Source: Amycolatopsis rubida (GTDB lineage: Bacteria > Actinomycetota > Actinomycetes > Mycobacteriales > Pseudonocardiaceae). Taken from it: 64,000 bases of DNA. Position numbers and translations under genes: made by a program. The stretch spans positions 62,001-126,000 of the forward strand of contig NZ_FOWC01000009.1 in NCBI RefSeq assembly GCF_900115345.1, in the 5' to 3' direction. The notes under the pieces are model-generated. The model made no database searches. It saw only the letters and a list, made by a program, of their open reading frames with translations, and was not told where the DNA came from. Below, in pieces: positions 59,201 to 64,000 of the stretch; position 1 is the stretch's first letter, and every line of letters begins with the position of its first letter.

Positions 59201-61115
59201 GATCTCCAAGCGGGTGCGGTCAGTCCCCGCAGGCTCGCCAGTTGCGGTAGTCGATGAGTTTCCTCCGCTGCGGCAGCGGTTCGGTTCCCGAGTCAGTGGC
59301 CTGTTCCTGCAGCGCTGCACGGAACTGGAAGAAGTCGTCCACGCTCCGAGCGGTACTCGCACGACGTCCTTGCGCAGCGCCCTGCACGACCGGACGACAG
59401 TACTTGTACCCGAGGACGCGTCTTTCGAGGCTGTCCTCGCGTTGGCGGACAAAGAGTTCGGTTGGAAGCTGGGGGTCGACGGATGTCGGACTCTGCTCGA
59501 CGTATACCGCAAACAGCAGGAAGACCTCGAGCTGAAGGCGAAGCTGGACGCTGTGCGGAACGCGGCTACGGTGGCGGAGAAGCTTTCCTTGCTCATCGAC
59601 GAAGCTGATCTGCGTGCAGGCCTGCCCCCAGGCCTGCTGCAGAGCGAACTGGCCGAGACCGGCCGCGAACCAGATGCTCGGCGTGTTGCCGAGATGGCCT
59701 ACAACGCCCATGACGACGGTGTTCTTCGGGTACATCAAAAGGACATCCAAGCGAAGTTTACGACGACGGCTCCGTCACGGTTCGACGGCGACCAGGCTGC
59801 TCGTCGTTTCGTCGCGTCCCTCGAACTGCCGGACTCGTTCGCGGGCGCGCGGATTCCGGCTCCGCCTGCGCGAGAGCGGGCAGAAGGGCCAGTGGAATTC
59901 CCGCGCCTGCACGACTACCAGGAAATCATCGCTGCCCGGATCGCGGCACTGTTGCGGTCCCCGACCCCCCGCCGCGCGATGCTCAGTCTGCCTACTGCCG
60001 GAGGCAAGACCCGCACCGCGGGCGAGGGCGTGATCACGTGGATTCGCGACTCCGGGGTGCCTGACGGGCCGATCCTGTGGATCGCACAGACCGGTGAGCT
60101 TTGCGAACAAGCGGTCCAGTCGTGGAAGTTCGTCTGGGAAAAGGTCGGGCCTAAGTCCGAATTGGTGATCGACCGTCTCTGGCACACCAACTCGGCGACG
60201 CCGGTCACCGATCGTCCGCACCTGGTGGTCGCCACCGACGCGAAGCTCACGTCCATTCTCGGCGAGGACCAGTACACGTGGCTGCGCCAGGCATCGCTGG
60301 TTCTGGTCGACGAAGCCCATGTGGCCATCTCGAAGAACTACACCGCGATCTTCGAAAAGCTGGGGCTCACTCACCGCGAGACGTCCAGGCACCTGATCGG
60401 GCTCACCGCGACCCCCTACCGCAGCAATGAAACGACCACCGAGCGGCTCGTAGCGCGGTTCGGCAACGAACGCCTTGACGAAGGCGTCTTCGAAGGCGAA
60501 CCCATCCTCGCGCTGCAGAAGCGAGGTGTGTTGTCGACCGTGGAACACCGGCAGCTCCCAGGAGCGGATCTCCAGCTCCGTCCCGACGAGCTCGCAGGCA
60601 TGATGGGTGACGGGTCGATCAACTTTCTGCCCAAGGCAGCTGAACAGCGCCTGTCCGAGGACCAGGTTCGGAACAAGATCCTCCTGGACGAGATCGAATC
60701 GTTGCCGCAGGACTGGCCAGTTCTTGTGTTCGCTACGTCGGTCCATCACGCCAAGTTCCTCGCTGCCAAACTCGGGGACCGCAACATCCGGGCGGCGGCG
60801 ATCGATTCGTCGACACCGTTGTCGGATCGGCGGCGGAAAATCGACGAGTTCCGGGCAGGCCATATCCGTGTGATCACCAACTATGGGGTCCTGTCGCAAG
60901 GATTTGACGCGCCCGCGACCAGAGCGGTGGTCATCGCGCGACCAGTGTACAGCGCGAACAGCTATCAGCAGATGATCGGCCGCGGTCTTCGCGGTCCCCT
61001 TAACGGTGGTGAAGACGGATGCCTCATCCTCGATGTCCGGGACAACATCACGAACTTTTCTGCGGCCCTCGCCTTCACTGACTTCGAACACTTGTGGCAG
61101 GAGCGCCGGCGATGA
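56295..61115 (+). CDS. GHKL ATPase (sacsin-type) fused to SF2 DEAH helicase
   Basis: This is a 1,606-residue protein from ATG 56295 (MVDTSDGTVLGTVVELSDLA), behind GGGAG. The N-terminus is a sacsin/HSP90-type ATPase: IFELVQNAADEMRE (Asn near 57), HLYCANEGRPITPEG, and QIGRFGVGVKSVLSVT near 112-121. About 900 residues without a domain I can name follow. The C-terminal 400 residues are an SF2 helicase. It has PTAGGKTRTAGE (Walker A near 1235), LVDEAHVAISK (DEAH near 1337), LIGLTATPYR and QQMIGRGLRGPLNGG. The pair suggests a machine that remodels or translocates on DNA. It is the first gene of the rightward arm. Confidence 0.9.
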   Translation: MVDTSDGTVLGTVVELSDLALSTYALSEGRVEEDANGERRIHQGGYGDRQIFELVQNAADEMREPEESGGRIQVVLTDDHLYCANEGRPITPEGAETILRMGVSRKRGGQIGRFGVGVKSVLSVTRAPQFFSRTGAFGFDAEWAREQILSAVNEGRRQKRLPELAALENTPVLRLARPLDVAAERRLDQVLHELLDWAVTVVRLPLLPGASEGLGHDIQQSGRIRGGDLPPREFPHLFQVFSSHVGTLVLEDRRRMPLVRREITVAREGDERIIKEARSGAKPVIERHRVFSRPHRVDDEIRQGAGELHDRVTIDVSWSVPDYRVMTNVQGQTLHTVPNDRGAFWAYFPTTYPTTLSGALNAAWKTNEDRQNLLQSPFNNELLRVAADLVVSSLGELVVDEDPGAYLPLLPGRAKESPNWACTYLTTRIWQEAAIRPSLPDQDGVLRRPADLLIHPEKLKPGTLELWRSHSGRPRDWIHHSVEATRERRGKVTHVLDAAGQEPATIREWLEALVVNGTPAGSAVALKVLAALLEDELLHDHAAAADARQAKILLTEQCEFVSPIAGSVFRRTVEDGLRDDLTYVHRALAEDVSLQRTLGQLGIRDADAEGRFRSVLDQGGFDYYSAESWTRFWELMRTAGKTSQVPAIEKAMPSAQDTLKVRTVAGNWRSIGQCLLTGAVVPEDGSRDAEIAIDPGFHGDDRSVLIEFGAVATPRRGHRPDGETWFDEYHKAVYESYVRKLKPTEHRPATKTVKVEGGPIAGPTSVFLELSKEGRAAFLNAMPDEGLTENWTRQIGKSAATRVAVKSPIRWLLDQYGWVATSKGIVPVRDAVAPQLSVYRDALPVAEISPSKAARLKLPAKVEQVRDAQWADLLQRVKESDDDSFIGRTYALLVRAECSLLREEFSTRCRVGDRWELRPDEDIAIAFSRDDLIELVKENHPALLIDRAEDRDEAEAMISDWGMRRVSDVISKRVRSVPAGSPVAVVDEFPPLRQRFGSRVSGLFLQRCTELEEVVHAPSGTRTTSLRSALHDRTTVLVPEDASFEAVLALADKEFGWKLGVDGCRTLLDVYRKQQEDLELKAKLDAVRNAATVAEKLSLLIDEADLRAGLPPGLLQSELAETGREPDARRVAEMAYNAHDDGVLRVHQKDIQAKFTTTAPSRFDGDQAARRFVASLELPDSFAGARIPAPPARERAEGPVEFPRLHDYQEIIAARIAALLRSPTPRRAMLSLPTAGGKTRTAGEGVITWIRDSGVPDGPILWIAQTGELCEQAVQSWKFVWEKVGPKSELVIDRLWHTNSATPVTDRPHLVVATDAKLTSILGEDQYTWLRQASLVLVDEAHVAISKNYTAIFEKLGLTHRETSRHLIGLTATPYRSNETTTERLVARFGNERLDEGVFEGEPILALQKRGVLSTVEHRQLPGADLQLRPDELAGMMGDGSINFLPKAAEQRLSEDQVRNKILLDEIESLPQDWPVLVFATSVHHAKFLAAKLGDRNIRAAAIDSSTPLSDRRRKIDEFRAGHIRVITNYGVLSQGFDAPATRAVVIARPVYSANSYQQMIGRGLRGPLNGGEDGCLILDVRDNITNFSAALAFTDFEHLWQERRR

Positions 61116-62986
61116 CGACTGAAGAATCCATCTCGCTGACTGCGTCTCAACAGGCTGTTGTCGATTTGCCTTGGCACACAAAGGTTCTGGTGAATGCGGC
61201 CGCGGGGACTGGGAAGACGACGACCCTGGTCCGGCGAATAGAGCACCTGGTCCAGGAGGAGGAACTGCAAGTCGCGGACATCCTCGTGTTGAGCTTCTCG
61301 CGAGCCGCGGTACGGGAGCTCTCCGAACGACTCGTTCAGGCCGGGACGGTCGCGCGTCGTGTTCGTGCGCAGACGTTCGATAGTTGGGCGACTTCGGTCC
61401 TATACCAGGAGGATCCGCAGCGGACTGACCTTTCGTCGGTGAGCTATGACCAGCGGATCAAGATGGCGGCCGAGGTGGTTGAACGCGGAGTAGTCGAAGA
61501 ATCCGAGCGCGGGGAACCGCAGCACGTTGTGGTGGACGAGATCCAGGACCTGGTCGGGGTTCGTCGCGATCTCGTCGAAGCCGTCCTCGACCGGTTCCGG
61601 CACTCCGGATTCACTGTCGTGGGCGATGTAGCACAATCGATCTACAGCTTCCAGGTTTCGGATCCGGTGGCACGTGCAGGTGAGACAGGTCGATTCTTCG
61701 ACTGGCTTCGGGCTAGCTTCCCCGATGAACTGGTTGAACATACTCTCGACGTCAACTTCCGAGCCCGTACGCCAGAAGCGCGCGCAGCGTTGGGCTTGGG
61801 TCCACGGCTTCAGCGGATGAGGACCGACGCCGACGCCGTGGACTTGCTTCGAGAGCTATCCTCGTTGCTGTCGGGCGTTCCGTCATTCGGTTCTCTTGAA
61901 GATCGCTTTGTGCAGGATTCGCTGCGTGAAGCTGAAGGCACAACTGCGATCCTGTGCCAGGACAACGCGCAGGTGTTGGCGTTATCCGCAGAACTCGATA
62001 AACACTCGATCTCCCATCAGGTCAAACGCGGTGCGCATGACCGCGCCGCGCCGCCGTGGTTGGCTGCCCTTCTCGAAGTCGTCTTCGACGGTAAGATCAC
62101 CGAAAGGGAGTTCCGCGACGCCACCGAGCGCTTCGAAAAAACAGTGTCTCAGCCCCCTGCGTTCGCATGGCGTTCCTTGCGGCGAGTTGCACATGCGCCC
62201 GGAAACAGACTCGACCTCTTCGCGTTGCGGCGGGCGATCGTAGAGGAACGCCTTCCCGACGATCTCACCGCGCTCGTCGCGCATCGTCTGACGGTTTCGA
62301 CCGTACATCGGGTAAAGGGCATGGAGTTCGACCGAGTGCTCTTCGTCGAAGGAAGCCGCGTGCTGCGTGATGTCGATGACGTACAAGCTGCTGCGAGGCT
62401 CCAGTACGTCGCCATGACCAGGCCGCGCCTGGACTTGTACCGCCTCGACACACCGAAGACTTGGATGTATCGAAAGGCGAACTTGCTGCCCTCGCGGGCC
62501 GAGCGTTGGTACCTCTCGTATCAGAAGGCGCAGTGCAACGGCATCGAGGTTCTCGACTTCGACGCCGTGCCTGCCCGTTCGTCCGACTCGATAGAAGTGG
62601 AGCCTGCTGCGATCCAGAAGTATCTCCGAGAGCAGGTGAGCTGTGGCGACCTGATGGAGTTTCGCAAGCTGCACGATCTCCCGATGGCAGTAGACGAGAC
62701 ACCGGAGTACGGCTTGTTCCACGACGGTGTTCGCGTCGGGGAAGCCTCACAGCAGTTCCGGCGAGACCTACGACGGCTGATCGGTGGAAGAGAGCGCGAC
62801 GTCTGGCCGATCTCCATCGAAGGCATGCGAGTGGACGCGATGCACACGACCGCGAGGCGGGCGGGTGCGAATGCGCAGCCCAGGCTCGCAGAGGGAGACA
62901 TCTGGCTGATGCCCCGGCTTGGCGGCATCGGTCGAATCATCTGGTGTGCGCGCGTCGAAACCAGGGAAGGGACGATCCAACAGTGA
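61112..62986 (+). CDS. UvrD/Rep-like SF1 helicase
   Basis: This gene encodes 624 residues from ATG 61112 (MTTEESISLTASQQAVVDLP), overlapping the SF2-helicase stop by ATGA. Motif Ia/I is VNAAAGTGKTTTLVRRI, motif II HVVVDEIQDLVG, motif III VVGDVAQSIYSFQ, motif V STVHRVKGMEFDRVLFVEG, and motif VI YVAMTRPRLDLY. It should unwind DNA 3' to 5'. The last 150 residues have no domain I recognise. With the GHKL-helicase and the following DrmA-like gene it forms a helicase-rich antiphage operon. Confidence 0.92.
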   Translation: MTTEESISLTASQQAVVDLPWHTKVLVNAAAGTGKTTTLVRRIEHLVQEEELQVADILVLSFSRAAVRELSERLVQAGTVARRVRAQTFDSWATSVLYQEDPQRTDLSSVSYDQRIKMAAEVVERGVVEESERGEPQHVVVDEIQDLVGVRRDLVEAVLDRFRHSGFTVVGDVAQSIYSFQVSDPVARAGETGRFFDWLRASFPDELVEHTLDVNFRARTPEARAALGLGPRLQRMRTDADAVDLLRELSSLLSGVPSFGSLEDRFVQDSLREAEGTTAILCQDNAQVLALSAELDKHSISHQVKRGAHDRAAPPWLAALLEVVFDGKITEREFRDATERFEKTVSQPPAFAWRSLRRVAHAPGNRLDLFALRRAIVEERLPDDLTALVAHRLTVSTVHRVKGMEFDRVLFVEGSRVLRDVDDVQAAARLQYVAMTRPRLDLYRLDTPKTWMYRKANLLPSRAERWYLSYQKAQCNGIEVLDFDAVPARSSDSIEVEPAAIQKYLREQVSCGDLMEFRKLHDLPMAVDETPEYGLFHDGVRVGEASQQFRRDLRRLIGGRERDVWPISIEGMRVDAMHTTARRAGANAQPRLAEGDIWLMPRLGGIGRIIWCARVETREGTIQQ

Positions 62987-64000
62987 CGGCACTTCGGCAT
63001 CAGCACTACGGTCTGCGCGGAAAACTGAGAACCGCCTTGCGCGCGGATCTTCTCGGGCCGGTCGACGGCGTTCATGAAGTACTCGCTTCTGACGCGCCGA
63101 TCACTGCCTACCCGATCGGTGTCCTCTTCCCTCAGCGTGAACCGAACGAGCCGCCAGGGTTCATCGAAGAGGGCGGGGCGTACCCGGTACCGGAACTATC
63201 CGCGCACAAGGATATCGAGCAGGACGAAGTCGATCTCGGGGTGGCGCTGTCGAACCAGCGCAGGCCGTCGTCGATGGGCATGACCTTCTCGGTCGATACC
63301 GAGGTGGCCCCGTACATCAGCATCGTAGTCGAAGGTGCGCGTTACGTCCCGGAAGATGCTGAGGGAAATCCCGTGGAGGCCGGACGTACCGAGGCTAGGA
63401 GTACCGACGATCAACGCGAACGCTGGCGTCGGGTTCCCGTCGAGATCGAACCCGTCGTACTCGACGTAACTGTTGCGGGTACGCGGAAGATTGAGGATCT
63501 CGCAGCCGGATTGGAGCTGCGCGCCCTGGTGCGGGCTCCGGCCGATGGCGTGGTCACGGCGACGGTGACGCTGGTCAACACTCTGACGTGCGGCGAGTAC
63601 GACCTTCAGGATGCGTACTGCTTCTTTCAGGCAGGTTTGACGGCGACTGGGCCCGATGGGAGCTTGGCCTTCGTCGAACGTCCCACGCTTCGGGGCGCGG
63701 TGGACCAAGAACAAGCTCTAAGCCGCCTGCTGCATCGGCACGTTCCGTCCTTCGCAACTGGACATGGTTGCTCGGTGGCCTGGGATTGGGAGGTGCCGGC
63801 GCTGTACGAGCCCATCGCGTCCTGTGCTGTGGCGAGTATCCGCACCGAATTCATTCCCACCTACGAGGTCTTACTTACCGATTCGAACGGTGATATCGAC
63901 AACGCAGCTCTCGATATGAGCGGGCTCGGAGTCGCGTCAGCAGACCAGATCGGCGAGAGGCTTCGGTCGATTTTGGACGGCTACGCCGGGTGGATCGAGG
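62983..64000 (+). CDS. Incomplete DrmA-like (DISARM helicase-family) protein, N-terminal part
   Basis: The gene starts at GTG 62983, overlapping the SF1 stop (GTGA), and runs open for 339 codons to the window end. I translated it by hand. It begins MTALRHQHYGLRGKLRTALR and has RADLLGPVDGVHEVLASDAP, PITAYPIGVLFPQREPNEPP, SSMGMTFSVDTEVAPYISI and SFATGHGCSVAWDWEVPALY. These stretches resemble the N-terminal region of DISARM DrmA and related phage-defence helicases. No helicase motif is reached before the end. The rest of the gene lies outside, so the identification is provisional. Confidence 0.6.
   Translation, partial: MTALRHQHYGLRGKLRTALRADLLGPVDGVHEVLASDAPITAYPIGVLFPQREPNEPPGFIEEGGAYPVPELSAHKDIEQDEVDLGVALSNQRRPSSMGMTFSVDTEVAPYISIVVEGARYVPEDAEGNPVEAGRTEARSTDDQRERWRRVPVEIEPVVLDVTVAGTRKIEDLAAGLELRALVRAPADGVVTATVTLVNTLTCGEYDLQDAYCFFQAGLTATGPDGSLAFVERPTLRGAVDQEQALSRLLHRHVPSFATGHGCSVAWDWEVPALYEPIASCAVASIRTEFIPTYEVLLTDSNGDIDNAALDMSGLGVASADQIGERLRSILDGYAGWIE

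Overview
The window is high-GC actinobacterial chromosome, most like Amycolatopsis or a close Pseudonocardiaceae relative. The evidence is GTG and TTG starts, GGAGG-type ribosome sites, ATGA/GTGA start-stop overlaps in nearly every operon, an actinobacterial-type integration host factor, and F420-type, DtxR and PaaX proteins. Family names come from reading motifs in the translations; no database search was possible.

Bases 1-41100 are mostly metabolic. They hold a DUF4190 membrane protein, a sugar ABC importer without its ATPase, a fatty-acyl-CoA ligase, mIHF, isochorismate synthase and a phosphopantetheinyl transferase. Next come a TetR/ligase/enoyl-CoA hydratase operon, an amidohydrolase, two repeat-filled gaps, a DtxR regulator, several oxidoreductases and an AlkB-like protein. 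A complete 5-oxoprolinase operon (pxpABC, DUF1445, MFS) has a divergent GntR regulator. A GH16 glucanase with a ricin-type lectin domain follows, then a 2-aminobenzoyl-CoA or salicylyl-CoA catabolic group (acyl-CoA dehydrogenase, bifunctional monooxygenase/reductase, RidA, PaaX). Two near-identical bidirectional terminators close convergent gene pairs.

At 35341-36538 there is a tiny ribosomal-peptide locus: a 25-residue precursor ending in AWYGWI, a perfect palindrome, and a short cytochrome P450. This is the architecture of atropopeptides (the tryptorubin family, core AWYIWY). An MpaB/DUF2236 oxygenase gene follows. Then come a stand-alone LigD-type primase and a pterin-synthase, dehydrogenase, methyltransferase and CDP-alcohol transferase group.

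From 41543 to the end the window is a conflict/defence island in two parts. The first, transcribed leftward, is a five-gene operon: EACC1-like adaptor, caspase fused to an SF1 helicase, vWA protein, PP2C phosphatase, and protein kinase with an OB-fold. It looks like a TerY-P type phospho-signalling triad driving a caspase-helicase effector. Its promoter region is duplicated, without a gene, at the far end of the operon.

The second part starts at 49759 with two tandem cytosine-5 DNA methyltransferases, the first lacking the catalytic Pro-Cys. A leftward arm follows (HTH-GHKL ATPase and two proteins of unknown function). A rightward arm holds a 1,606-residue GHKL ATPase fused to an SF2 helicase, a UvrD-like SF1 helicase, and a gene cut by the window end that resembles the N-terminus of DISARM DrmA. 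A perfect operator-like palindrome lies between the two arms.
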